Positions 35,901-43,935 of a DNA stretch of 64,000 bases are shown here, piece after piece. Within the stretch, counting starts at the first letter, position 1; each line of letters begins with the position of its first letter. The stretch is from JABDGR01 sp964561455 (GTDB lineage: Bacteria > Verrucomicrobiota > Verrucomicrobiia > Opitutales > JABDGR01): positions 1-64,000 of the forward strand of contig CAZLPS010000012.1 in assembly GCA_964561455.1 (NCBI GenBank). The letters are read 5' to 3'. Below the pieces are notes generated by a model that did no database searches, had not been told where the DNA came from, and worked only from the letters and a program-made list of their open reading frames with translations. The position numbers and the translations under genes were made by a program.

Positions 35901-36012
35901 CCCGCTGCGCAATCGCCGTCGTCTTCCCCACCCCCGCCGGGGCAATGACGGAAAAATTCCGCCCCGTCTCGTGAGCGAAGCGATCGCGCGCCGGTTGGTC
36001 GGAAAGTATCAT
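32923..36012 (-). CDS. addA: AddA-type helicase-nuclease
   Basis: A 1029-residue UvrD-family helicase with C-terminal nuclease. It has Walker A APAGVGKTT (24-32), motif Ia TYTRKAADEM, Walker B LLDEAQDTD, motif III GDPQQSIYQRD, motif V NHKAKGLEWP, motif VI YVAATRPKQ, and the PD-(D/E)XK nuclease site WLVVDWKTD near the C-terminus. With AddB it resects double-strand breaks ahead of RecA loading. The ATG at 36012-36010 overlaps the addB stop in an ATGA, which decides the start and indicates translational coupling. Another UvrD-type exonuclease subunit is possible, but the pairing supports AddA. Confidence 0.88.
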   Translation of the reverse strand: MILSDQPARDRFAHETGRNFSVIAPAGVGKTTAIAQRVRELARADARAREQAKANNTAWPAARLPKLVVVTYTRKAADEMRDRARRELVEAGLPATVLGLFNEAFFGTIHSFCFELLRRFGPLEGLPTRFAVEQDDAVLRLAFQRDTPDVAAFLPVAARAAWRRYGEAGMIWPLVWKWPAGAQPPPEPQRCPEVRLAALMDFKRKKKNARAEENIRQARVRLRRWQEAGGEARALGVPAVAGGGEEFVALWAETFQPLREWLAACAGCAAAQLAEEYGYYKEKSGRLGYNDLVRPVLRLLRDPVIGARIRAEEFSVLLDEAQDTDPAQFAMLTGVAQPAGPPGLWLEGAGAPPAPGRYSMVGDPQQSIYQRDLRRCYEDLRARLERTDAAEALTFSVTMRCDEAIVAHVNRRFPEILHGRDGQAKFVELQARPDAGPGGVWRLLVARPADLPDKANVEQLYRAEAAALAAWLLAAGPAGTGAEDWSQVAVLAPRKKWLGVLAVELRKAGLRAQLHADNRARGGDPARTWLAALLGVLADPADDFETIGVLREIFGVSDEEIYHWRKGSPAPNARAAKQLLEKLARAVAILPVRDATARAVAAVKLPERLAAIGASGPALEALLDQATLADARGENLAAFARALGRGPAEASEPVAQQGEIQLLSNHKAKGLEWPVVIHFGLFHKLRMPPTEYPCWDETSAPHEPPSCLLDKFQAATGEEEDDGDGGGVDRERANYERLLYVAATRPKQTLLLVDATALATGKSAVGSLADVLGVLPGGPERTWWESIPTLAGKMPKGKRAPAKEQAVAIPPARWPGGPGVELNFLAVATAAKDFMRRVRPSTLAKHPEKATAERAEPDLAAPPDYPEEQPPPAAAVSYGNWWHGVMERTPWTKGREAWAEFLGKECAAAPNPERARLETARLLASPLAARLAESGWEFAVEMPFLWAEGEGKSAFDGCMDLAAWNEKNSRWLVVDWKTDFVAGDYAVELAKRYGPQVGVYARALAAMTGAQVEAVLYGTRVGVEVEVGN

Positions 36013-39000
36013 TTGGAATCCGGATGGGTTATTTCCCACTTTTGCCACAGCACCGCCACCGGCACCGGCAAAGTCGCCGACGGATAATCGCCCGGCCGGT
36101 CGTGCTCATCGTCCAAATCATTCCGCTCTCCCCAGCGCCCCTCCCCCGCATAGGTTGCCAGCAATTGCCACAAATCCGCGAGTTTCCCGTCCGCCAAGTC
36201 CGTGCCCTGCAGTTGCGGCGCGCCGTCCGTGTCGGAATTCAACAACGTCAGCGCCACCGATGGCGCGCCCATCGCCCGCAATGCCCAGGCGTAGAGCGCA
36301 AGCTGCAAACCTTCGCCCCTGGCCAGCGCTTTTAATTTCAAGGGCTTGTCCTTCCCCGTCTTGAAATCAATCACCCACGCCGCCGTGTTCGCCATTTTTC
36401 CCGGCGCAAACTCCGTCCTTTGCGGGAACAGCACCAAATCCATTCTTCCTCTCAGTGGAAATTCCACTTCCGTTCCCGGCAGGATCGCCGTCAGCCCCGC
36501 GGGCAGATTTATTTCCGCCAGGCCCTGCGGCCATGCCGGATTCTCCGCCAGCGCGCCCAGCCAGTGCTCCACCTCCCGCGCCGCCGCAGCAAACGCATCC
36601 AGCCACGCCTCCGGCAGCGCGCGCCCCGCGGCCGCAAACGCGCGGCTCGCGTTGTCGCGCATCTCCCGGGCGCGGCCCGCCGCAATCTTCCTCCACGTTT
36701 CCCCATTGGGAAGCGGCAGCGATGCCACTTCGCCCCTCCCGGCGGACAGCTCCGGCCCGAACCGCACCCATTCATGCGCCCACGTGCCGAGGCTCATCCG
36801 CGCCCAATCCTCCTCGGCGGGATTCCACCGCGGCGCCGCCTCCAACAAATGTTTGAACCACGACGCCCCCGGACGCTCCACGGCCTCCTGCCATTTCTTG
36901 CACGAGAGCAGCAGAGGCGTCGCCGGTGGGGTTCTCAAGCAAAATGAATATTCATCGAATGGACTCGCCGGATCACGCCGCGCCGCGTAGGCGCGCGCTG
37001 TCGCCTCCGGCCCGGGCGCCGCGGCGGATTCCTCCTTCGCCCGCGCGGCCTTCGGCGCTTCAGACGCCAGAGATTTTTGGAAATTTTCCCGGCGCGCGCG
37101 GCTCGCTTCCGCCAGCGCCTCCCAATCTTCCTTCGACGGCAACCGCCCAATCACCGCCTTGGCCACCGTCCAAAAATATTCCGACAACCGCGCGGGCCGC
37201 CCGTCGGCCGGTTCAGCCAACCGGGCCGTCAACGCCAGTCCGCGCTCCGGCAGCGCCGCCAGTCGCGCAAACGTCGCGCGATCCAGCCGCCGGCGATCCG
37301 CCTGCGAAAGCAGGAGCGCCCGGCCCGCCGCCACGGTCCAATGCCCCTCGCCCTGCGGCCCCTCGCGCAACACTTCGCCATTCAGCCGCCGCGCCTGCCC
37401 TTCATCCAGCAGCGGAGAATCGCGCCCATCGTCCGGCCATTCGCCATGTTGCAATCCGCCGAGCACGAGATGGGTCCACTCCTGCGCCGCCGCGCTGGCC
37501 GCATCCACGATTTGCAATCGCGCCCATGGCTCGCGCCCCAACTCGTCGCGCGTGCGGCCCGGCACCCGCGTCACCGCCCGCACCCAGCGCAAAATCGTGG
37601 CCCGCGGCATGGTCACAATTTGCGCCGCCAGCAGAAATTCCGCGCGCTCGGCCAGCGTCTCCGGCGCTTCCGGCCACCGCAGCTTTTTCGCTACTTCCAG
37701 AATCTTCTGAAAATATTCCGCTCCGGCCGCCGCCTCCGGCAACCGCGCCCATTGCGCGCAAAAATCCCGCGCGGCCTGCGCCTCCGCGCCGCAGCCGTCC
37801 AGCCAGGCCGCCAGCACTGCGGGGTGGTCCGCCAGCGTCGCGCCCGCCGCGCTTTTCAAAATCCTTTCCACTGCCGCCGCGTCTTTTTCATTGAGTATTC
37901 CCGCGCGTTCCGCCGCGCGCACCCAGTTCACCAGGCCCGCCAGTCGGCCATTCTCCTGCCAGTCGAGCCACGCCTCGAAGCCCGCCTGCGCGCCCGCCCG
38001 ACCCGGCAAATGCCCCGGTGCGTCGTGATGCGGCAAGCCCAGCGCTGCCAGGCGCGCCGCCACTTCCCGCGCCAACGGACTGTTCACGGAACCCACCACC
38101 ACGCCCACCCGCGCCTCCACGCCATCCGGCAACTGCAAAAATTCCAATGCCTGCGCGACCACCAAATCCGCCTCCGCTTGCAAATTTTCCGCCAGCCACA
38201 TCACCGGCGTGCTTCCGCCGGAAACTAAGATTTTCGCTGGAACCGTGCCCGCGCGCACCGGCGTCATGATCTCCGCCGCCAACGGCGCATACGGCGCGCG
38301 CACCGCCTCGGCCTCGAGCCAGTCCGCCGGCCCATCCATTTTTTCCTCCCAGGCCCCCACCCAGGCCGCCGCCGCTGTTTGCTCGTAATCCAGCACATCG
38401 AGCACCAATTCCGTTTTGGCATACGCCGCCGCCGCCGCTTCGAGCAATCCGCGCATCGCCCAGTCGCCCGGTCCAAATCCCACCGCCAGCAAATGTTTGC
38501 CCCGTTCCGGCATTTTATGGTTGGCCGCCGCCTCGCGCAATTCGCGATCCGCTGCGGCCGTGGTCATCCATCCGGCTTTTGCCCGCAATTGCGCCGCGGC
38601 GGCAGCCACTTCGCGCGCGTCGCCATCCGGCAATACTCCCGCCTCCCAGCCCGCCCCCTCGAGCGTGTCGAGCAATTCCTGAAACGGCGCCGGGTCCGGC
38701 CCAAACGCGCGCGCCAAAGGATTCTTCGGCAACTGTGCCGCGGCCAGTTCCAGCAGCAAATGCAAATCTTCCCGCAACGCCACCCGCCGGGCTTGCCCGG
38801 GCAATGCGTGCAATGCCTCCGCTCGAAAACGCCCCGGCGTCAGCCACGCGATGCCTAAAATCGGCAAGCCAGCCCCCAGCGCCTTCGCCTTGAGCGCCGA
38901 AATCCACGCCGCATTCGGCGCCAGTACCACCCGCCGCTCCCGCCAATTGCCCCCATGCACCCGCAACCACGGCTCCGCCGCGCCCGCCCAGACGGCAGCC

Positions 39001-39032
39001 GGATGGTCGGATACGCGTAATACCGTGAGCAT
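36009..39032 (-). CDS. addB: AddB-type nuclease subunit
   Basis: A 1007-residue protein from ATG 39032 (MLTVLRVSDHPAAVW). It lacks a Walker A motif. The C-terminal nuclease site reads GRMDLVLF, AWVIDFKTGKDK and EGLQLALYAWAL, the D, D-x-K and Q-x-x-x-Y pattern of RecB-family nucleases. Size and position directly upstream of addA fit AddB. The cysteine cluster that holds iron-sulfur in some AddB proteins is not apparent near the C-terminus. The upstream in-frame extension to 39095 was rejected because it reads through repeat-like DNA. Confidence 0.8.
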   Translation of the reverse strand: MLTVLRVSDHPAAVWAGAAEPWLRVHGGNWRERRVVLAPNAAWISALKAKALGAGLPILGIAWLTPGRFRAEALHALPGQARRVALREDLHLLLELAAAQLPKNPLARAFGPDPAPFQELLDTLEGAGWEAGVLPDGDAREVAAAAAQLRAKAGWMTTAAADRELREAAANHKMPERGKHLLAVGFGPGDWAMRGLLEAAAAAYAKTELVLDVLDYEQTAAAAWVGAWEEKMDGPADWLEAEAVRAPYAPLAAEIMTPVRAGTVPAKILVSGGSTPVMWLAENLQAEADLVVAQALEFLQLPDGVEARVGVVVGSVNSPLAREVAARLAALGLPHHDAPGHLPGRAGAQAGFEAWLDWQENGRLAGLVNWVRAAERAGILNEKDAAAVERILKSAAGATLADHPAVLAAWLDGCGAEAQAARDFCAQWARLPEAAAGAEYFQKILEVAKKLRWPEAPETLAERAEFLLAAQIVTMPRATILRWVRAVTRVPGRTRDELGREPWARLQIVDAASAAAQEWTHLVLGGLQHGEWPDDGRDSPLLDEGQARRLNGEVLREGPQGEGHWTVAAGRALLLSQADRRRLDRATFARLAALPERGLALTARLAEPADGRPARLSEYFWTVAKAVIGRLPSKEDWEALAEASRARRENFQKSLASEAPKAARAKEESAAAPGPEATARAYAARRDPASPFDEYSFCLRTPPATPLLLSCKKWQEAVERPGASWFKHLLEAAPRWNPAEEDWARMSLGTWAHEWVRFGPELSAGRGEVASLPLPNGETWRKIAAGRAREMRDNASRAFAAAGRALPEAWLDAFAAAAREVEHWLGALAENPAWPQGLAEINLPAGLTAILPGTEVEFPLRGRMDLVLFPQRTEFAPGKMANTAAWVIDFKTGKDKPLKLKALARGEGLQLALYAWALRAMGAPSVALTLLNSDTDGAPQLQGTDLADGKLADLWQLLATYAGEGRWGERNDLDDEHDRPGDYPSATLPVPVAVLWQKWEITHPDSK

Positions 39033-39415
39033 GGCGAAAGTGTGGAGTGTGAAGTGTGGAGTGTGAAGTTCAATCCAAGCAATTCCCCTATTCAATTGGC
39101 ATTTTTCCCGTTTTTAAGTTCAGACCTCCGGTCTCCTGTCTCAAGCTCCAAACCCCGAACCCGGAATTCTTAAAAATATCCGACACGAAAGCTCCAACGC
39201 GACTGAAGCGCCCGAAACCGCCGATAGCGAGAAACCGTAAACCGTAAACTGTAAACCATCCCCAACCCGGTACGGAACCTGCTCAGGCCTGAGATCCCTC
39301 GAAAAATGGGCCGTTTTTGTCGCTTGCTTTCCGCAGGGTGGCAGGCTTATTACAGGGGCTGCTTCGCCCGGTCGCGTTGGCCGGGCGGGAAATATCATCT
39401 TCTTCTTTTCTCAAC
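39033..39415. other. intergenic region with heptamer repeats
   Basis: The stretch lies between divergent addB and the LysM gene. It holds CTCCAAAC/CCCGAAC words and a GTTTACG array in inverted orientation (39231-39257). I see no gene. Confidence 0.6.
39231..39257. repeat. GTTTACG heptamer repeat (inverse orientation)
   Basis: AAACCGTAAACCGTAAACTG then TAAACC, about four units of the family seen at 8083. Confidence 0.85.
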
Positions 39416-40066
39416 ATGGACATTGACTCCTCCTCCAAACCCGGCCTCAGCGCCATGATGCCCCTGGCCGCCGGCCTTTTGGGCGTGCTCCTTGGCGTCA
39501 TCGCCTTGTTCATGTCTTTTAGCAACAGTGGGAAGGTCGCCGCCATGAAGGCCGATGTTGACAGCCTCATGAGCACCGCTGACACCATGAAGGCCACGGC
39601 CAGCGATGTGGCCAGCGTCAAACAAAAGGTGGACCTCACCGCCAGCAAACTCGATGCCGTCGTCTCGGGCGTGCAGAGCTCGCTCACCAATTTCGGCCAG
39701 GACGTCTCCGCCAAGATTACCGCCATCAGTGACAAGGTTGACAAGCTCGGCTCTCGCGCCCCTGTTGCTGCAGCCGCCGGCGGTTCCAAGTCTGCCCCGG
39801 CCGAGACCGCGGTCACCAGCGCCGGCGGTACCCACACCATTGTCGCTGGCGACACCCTCGCCGTTTTGGCCAGGAAATACAATGTCACGCTCGCCGCCAT
39901 TGTGGCCGCCAACCCGGGCGTTGATCCCAGCAAGCTGAAGATCGGCCAAAGCATCAATATTCCGCCTGCGAAGGCCTCCTCCACCAGCCCGACCCCCGCG
40001 CCTCGCAGCCCCCCAACTTCGAGCACCACTCCGGCTTCCACCCCGGCTTCCACCGTTACACAGTAG
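39416..40066 (+). CDS. membrane-anchored coiled-coil LysM protein
   Basis: A 216-residue protein from ATG 39416. It has a transmembrane helix at about 14-34, a coiled-coil stretch at about 40-112 (regular hydrophobic spacing in VDSLMSTADTMKATASDV), a LysM domain at about 138-184 (HTIVAGDTLAVLARKYNV to IGQSINIPP) and a Ser/Thr/Pro-rich tail. LysM domains bind peptidoglycan, so it probably tethers the inner membrane to the wall. The Nudix gene starts 11 bp after its stop, indicating co-transcription. The longer frame from 39317 reads through noncoding sequence. Confidence 0.82.
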   Translation: MDIDSSSKPGLSAMMPLAAGLLGVLLGVIALFMSFSNSGKVAAMKADVDSLMSTADTMKATASDVASVKQKVDLTASKLDAVVSGVQSSLTNFGQDVSAKITAISDKVDKLGSRAPVAAAAGGSKSAPAETAVTSAGGTHTIVAGDTLAVLARKYNVTLAAIVAANPGVDPSKLKIGQSINIPPAKASSTSPTPAPRSPPTSSTTPASTPASTVTQ

Positions 40067-40077
40067 GTATTATCCAC

Positions 40078-40686
40078 ATGGCTGAGTCTCCGCCCGCATC
40101 CCGGAAGCCGGTTGCCGGCAGTCGAGCATCACCACCCGCCGCGTGGTTGAAGCTTGGGCAGACGCAAATGTCCGATTGCCGGATTTTTCGCGTCCAACGC
40201 CGCCGGCTCCGCCACGTCACCGATGGTCGCGAAGGTGAGTTCTACATCATCGAAGCGCCCGACTGGGTGCACACCCTCGCCCTCACGGAAGAAAAGGAAT
40301 TGCTCCTCGTCCGCCAGTGGCGCTTCGGCGTGGATAAACTTTCCTGGGAACCCCCCGGCGGCGTCATTGAGAAGGGCGAAGACATCGTCGCCGCCGCCCA
40401 GCGCGAACTCCTCGAGGAAACCGGCCAGGCCGGCCAAAATGCGCGCCTGATTGGCTCCGCCGCGCCCAACCCCGCCATTCAGAACAACCAGGTCCATTTC
40501 GTCCTCGTGGAAAATTGCACGCCACAAGCCGCCCTTAATTGGGACCCCCATGAGGAACTGCAAATCGGCGTCTTCCCCCTCGCCGACATCGTACCCATGA
40601 TCCGCCGCGGCGAAATCTTTCACAGCCTCTCCCTCAACGCCCTGCAATATCTCTTCTGGCACCTCGAGGGAAAATTATCCGTCTAG
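40078..40686 (+). CDS. Nudix hydrolase, ADP-ribose pyrophosphatase type
   Basis: A 202-residue protein with an intact Nudix box at 95-117 (GVIEKGE, seven residues, RELLEETGQ), preceded by the WEPPGG motif typical of the ADP-ribose/ADP-sugar pyrophosphatase branch. It would hydrolyse a nucleoside diphosphate linked to another moiety in a Mg-dependent way. The N-terminal 25 residues are Pro/Ala-rich and probably disordered. It follows the LysM gene after 11 bp and precedes a PfkB kinase. Confidence 0.85.
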   Translation: MAESPPASRKPVAGSRASPPAAWLKLGQTQMSDCRIFRVQRRRLRHVTDGREGEFYIIEAPDWVHTLALTEEKELLLVRQWRFGVDKLSWEPPGGVIEKGEDIVAAAQRELLEETGQAGQNARLIGSAAPNPAIQNNQVHFVLVENCTPQAALNWDPHEELQIGVFPLADIVPMIRRGEIFHSLSLNALQYLFWHLEGKLSV

Positions 40687-40771
40687 TCGCTGTCGCCATC
40701 GCCCGGCCATGAAGTGAATAAAGAATAATTTTAAAAATTTTGCCAATTCTGTCAAAAAAAAGCTTTCTGCC

Positions 40772-41728
40772 ATGAAACGCTTGCCGCCCCACGCCACCCA
40801 CGCCCCCGCCGCCGTCCTCGTCGTTGGTTCTGTCGCCTATGACGATATTATCACGCCCCGCGCCAGCGGCGAACGCATCCTTGGCGGCTCTGCCAGCTAT
40901 GGCTCCCTCGCCGCCAGCTATTTCGCGCCCACCCGCCTCGTCGGTGTCGTCGGCCACGACTTCGCCCCCCACGACCTCGCCCGCCTCCGCGCCCGTGACA
41001 TTGACTTGGAAGGTCTGCAAGTGGACCAAACCGGCCCGACGTTCCACTGGAAGGGTCGCTACCACGAGAATTTCAACCGCCGCGACACGCTGGAAATCCA
41101 CCTCAACGTTTTCGAGCGCTTTCGCCCGCAGTTGCCGGAAGCTTACAAACATTCCGAATACGCCCTCCTCGGCAACATTCACCCGTCGCTGCAACTTCAC
41201 GTCCGCAGCGCCCTCGGCAAAAATGTTTTCGCCGCCGCCGACACCATTGATTTGTGGATTAAAACCACCCATGACGAGTTGCTCGCCCTCCTCCGCGAAC
41301 TCGACCTCTTCGTCATCAACGACACCGAAGCCGAAATGTTGACCGAGGAGCCAAACATCATCCGCGCCGGCCACGCCCTCCGCGCCAAAGGCCCCCGCAT
41401 CGTCATCATCAAGAAAGGCTCCCACGGCGCCTACCTCTTCCATCCCGACGGACTCTTTGCCCTCCCGGCGTATCCCGTCGTCGAGCTGCACGACCCCACC
41501 GGCGCGGGCGACTCTTTCGCCGGCGCCCTGCTCGGCGCGCTCGCCATCCAGACCGGCGCCGGCAAACCCGCGAAGCCCACCTTCAAGCAAATTAAGGAAG
41601 CCATGGTCTTCGCCACCGTCGTCGCGAGTCTCACCGTCGAAGCGTTCTCCTGCGACCGCCTCGAATCCGCCGGCGTCGCCGAAATCCAAAAACGCGCCGA
41701 GGAATTGCGGGCGCTGGTTTCCCTTTGA
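40772..41728 (+). CDS. PfkB-family carbohydrate/nucleoside kinase
   Basis: A 318-residue protein with the N-terminal PfkB motif region (VLVVGSVAYDDI, GGSASYGSLAASYF) and the C-terminal signature DPTGAGDSFAGA around residues 240-250, whose GAGD forms the anion hole and catalytic Asp. It transfers phosphate from ATP to a sugar or nucleoside alcohol. The substrate cannot be told from sequence. It is the last gene of the LysM-Nudix-pfkB run. Confidence 0.85.
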   Translation: MKRLPPHATHAPAAVLVVGSVAYDDIITPRASGERILGGSASYGSLAASYFAPTRLVGVVGHDFAPHDLARLRARDIDLEGLQVDQTGPTFHWKGRYHENFNRRDTLEIHLNVFERFRPQLPEAYKHSEYALLGNIHPSLQLHVRSALGKNVFAAADTIDLWIKTTHDELLALLRELDLFVINDTEAEMLTEEPNIIRAGHALRAKGPRIVIIKKGSHGAYLFHPDGLFALPAYPVVELHDPTGAGDSFAGALLGALAIQTGAGKPAKPTFKQIKEAMVFATVVASLTVEAFSCDRLESAGVAEIQKRAEELRALVSL

Positions 41729-41815
41729 GCCCTTTTTATTTAAGCTTGCCTCCCTCCAAGTTTACCCTTTCGCTGGGGCCTGCTTCTTGATATACTGCTT
41801 AATACTGAACGAGTT

Positions 41816-42013
41816 ATGTCCTCCACTCTTACGCCAGCCACCCGTTACGGGAGCCCGCAAATTGCCCGTGAATTCAAGCGAAGGGTGTCCCCTTCTTCTG
41901 TTAAGTCAAAGCCGCTGCGCATAACAGGCACACAAGGCGTTAAGGAATATATCGCCTGGATAAATCGGCAGCAGATTCTAACTACTGAAAGCCGCTTGCG
42001 CTTTGGTGGTTAA
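41816..42013 (+). CDS. small protein of unknown function in low-GC cassette
   Basis: A 65-residue basic protein (EFKRRV, VKSKPLR) ending WINRQQILTTESRLRFGG. It ends 8 bp before the large gene that follows on the same strand, so the two are probably a transcriptional pair. No domain is recognised. Upstream sequence contains TTGATATACTGCTTAATACT, an AT-rich promoter-like stretch unlike that of its neighbours. It may be an accessory or antidote-like partner, but this is only inferred from size and position. Confidence 0.5.
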   Translation: MSSTLTPATRYGSPQIAREFKRRVSPSSVKSKPLRITGTQGVKEYIAWINRQQILTTESRLRFGG

Positions 42014-42021
42014 ATAACTTT

Positions 42022-43935
42022 ATGGCGCTTGCTCGATTAGCGCGCCACTGTCGCGGCAGCGTGGAACGTTTTGACGTTCGCTACGGGAGGTCAAATTTTG
42101 CCTTAATTGAGCGCCTGTTTCCCGATACCCCCCCAGAAGTATCGGTTCGCCGTTTGTTTTCATTGGCCCGCGCTGCCGGATGCACCTGTTTATCAGTCGA
42201 AAAGATATTGCCCGAAGGCGCAATCGCAGAAGAAAATTCCGAGTTGGCGCGTCTATTTCCAGGGTGCCGGATGGGCGGACTTTTGCGCCTCTCCTTTTGG
42301 CGTCGCCCCCGCGAAACGGACGATGACAACATTGGCTCGAATGGCGCCCTGGCTGGATACGCACTTTGCAAGCTGGACATTTTACCAAACAACATATCGC
42401 TCGAAAAAGTTGGTCGTAAAGTACGGCGACAATGGCACGTTTTTGAAGCCGTCTTTGAAAGATCCCCTTATCCGCACAACTATTCAGTTTGCGCAAAGCC
42501 ATATCGCATTCGGGTTCTTCAAAAGGAATACTGGATATTAGGCGTAATGTATTGCCAGCAAAATGGGCTTAACAAGTCCTGTGCGCAGGTTGCCTTGCGG
42601 ACTTTAGGCATGCTTCACGCGGGAGAGGACAATGACGTGCCTTACAATCATTTAAACGGTTTGGCAACGGACGGCAAGCCCCTTGGGCACCAACTCGGGA
42701 AAGACCTTTCCGCCGTTGAAATAATGCGTGCCTTGACTGGCCTCGGGCTTCAATTTGATGCTTTTGATTACACGCTCCTGCAAAGCCCGGCGCTCACCTC
42801 CAAACTCGACGGCTTGGAGAAAATATTCGGAAAACACGGGCGCAAATTTGACAGCGTCAAAGCCCGCCACTTCCTTAGTCAATATATTGAAACGCAGATT
42901 TCAGAAATAGCAGATCGAACCTTGCCCAAAGAAATTGCCTTGAAAACTTTTCCCGTGGATCAGCTACCAGATGCACACCACCAAAAGTTGCTTGGCGAAC
43001 TGTACGCTTGGACTGATTCGCAAACAATGGACATACGCAATCTATTCGAAAATCCAGAATCCATCTGGAGGGGCCGTTTAGACCATCCCTATCAGAAATA
43101 CCTTTATGCCGGGGTGGAATCCGGAACTGGCGCCCTTCTTGGTTTTCATTACAATGATGACGCCAAGAATAGCGTTGTGCAGCATCATATCGTTCCTGTC
43201 TTTGGCCATACCTTTAATCAAGACACCTGGGTTCCGCGGGCTGAGCAATCGTATTTCTCCGCGGGTGCGGCATTGCGTTTTTTAGTCAGTGACTCATGGC
43301 TTAGTAGTTTTATAATTCATGACGACAATTTCGGGGCAAATTATTGCCTTCCGAAGTTGTTTCTTAAGCCGCAGCAGGTTGACTATGTGCTGGCATTGCG
43401 ACGTCCAGGCATTAAGTATAGCGGCTTGGTGGCCGAAGCGTTGGCAGCCGAGCTTTTTTTGGAAATCGTCAGAGGCTTGAAAATCGAGTCCAATGCTTGG
43501 CTCCAGCGCCTTCTCGGCCAAATAGATAAGACAAAACTGACTCTGAATCTTGTATTTCGAACGATCGCCGTTTCGCGCAAAGAGCTGGCGTTGCATTACC
43601 AGGAAATGAAAGACTGGGAGGGCAAGTCCGAAGCTCCTTGGTTGCCTAAGCTGATTACTCAAAACCTACCCGAAATGGTCTGGCTGATTGAAATCTCTGT
43701 GCATGAGCTATTTCCAATCAATAAACGGAAAATTGCAGAAATTGTCCTCGATGCGACATCGCTACCCGATGAGACGCACCATCCCGATCTAAAAATCTTG
43801 CAGTATGCCAGATTTCCTTCTGCCTACATACTCTGGATGCCGGGTAGTTCGGCTCAAAACCATTCTCTAATCCACTTTCCCAGCAATCTTGAAAGCCATA
43901 CTCCAGTCTTTCAATTCCCAACCGTCGAACACTAA
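42022..43935 (+). CDS. putative papain-like (C39-like) cysteine protease domain protein
   Basis: A 637-residue protein with distinctly lower GC and freer codon use than its neighbours. I do not recognise a named family. The segment YCQQNGLNKSCAQVALRTL (C187 preceded by Q179/Q180), then QHHIVPVFGHTFNQDTW (H388/H389, D401) and IIHDDNFGANYCLP, follows the Gln-Cys-His-Asp order of C39/papain-like folds. The first 160 and last 190 residues have no visible motif. Its TAA overlaps the ATG of proA by one base (TAATG). With the 65-codon gene before it, it looks like a recently acquired cassette. Protease activity is inferred. Confidence 0.55.
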   Translation: MALARLARHCRGSVERFDVRYGRSNFALIERLFPDTPPEVSVRRLFSLARAAGCTCLSVEKILPEGAIAEENSELARLFPGCRMGGLLRLSFWRRPRETDDDNIGSNGALAGYALCKLDILPNNISLEKVGRKVRRQWHVFEAVFERSPYPHNYSVCAKPYRIRVLQKEYWILGVMYCQQNGLNKSCAQVALRTLGMLHAGEDNDVPYNHLNGLATDGKPLGHQLGKDLSAVEIMRALTGLGLQFDAFDYTLLQSPALTSKLDGLEKIFGKHGRKFDSVKARHFLSQYIETQISEIADRTLPKEIALKTFPVDQLPDAHHQKLLGELYAWTDSQTMDIRNLFENPESIWRGRLDHPYQKYLYAGVESGTGALLGFHYNDDAKNSVVQHHIVPVFGHTFNQDTWVPRAEQSYFSAGAALRFLVSDSWLSSFIIHDDNFGANYCLPKLFLKPQQVDYVLALRRPGIKYSGLVAEALAAELFLEIVRGLKIESNAWLQRLLGQIDKTKLTLNLVFRTIAVSRKELALHYQEMKDWEGKSEAPWLPKLITQNLPEMVWLIEISVHELFPINKRKIAEIVLDATSLPDETHHPDLKILQYARFPSAYILWMPGSSAQNHSLIHFPSNLESHTPVFQFPTVEH

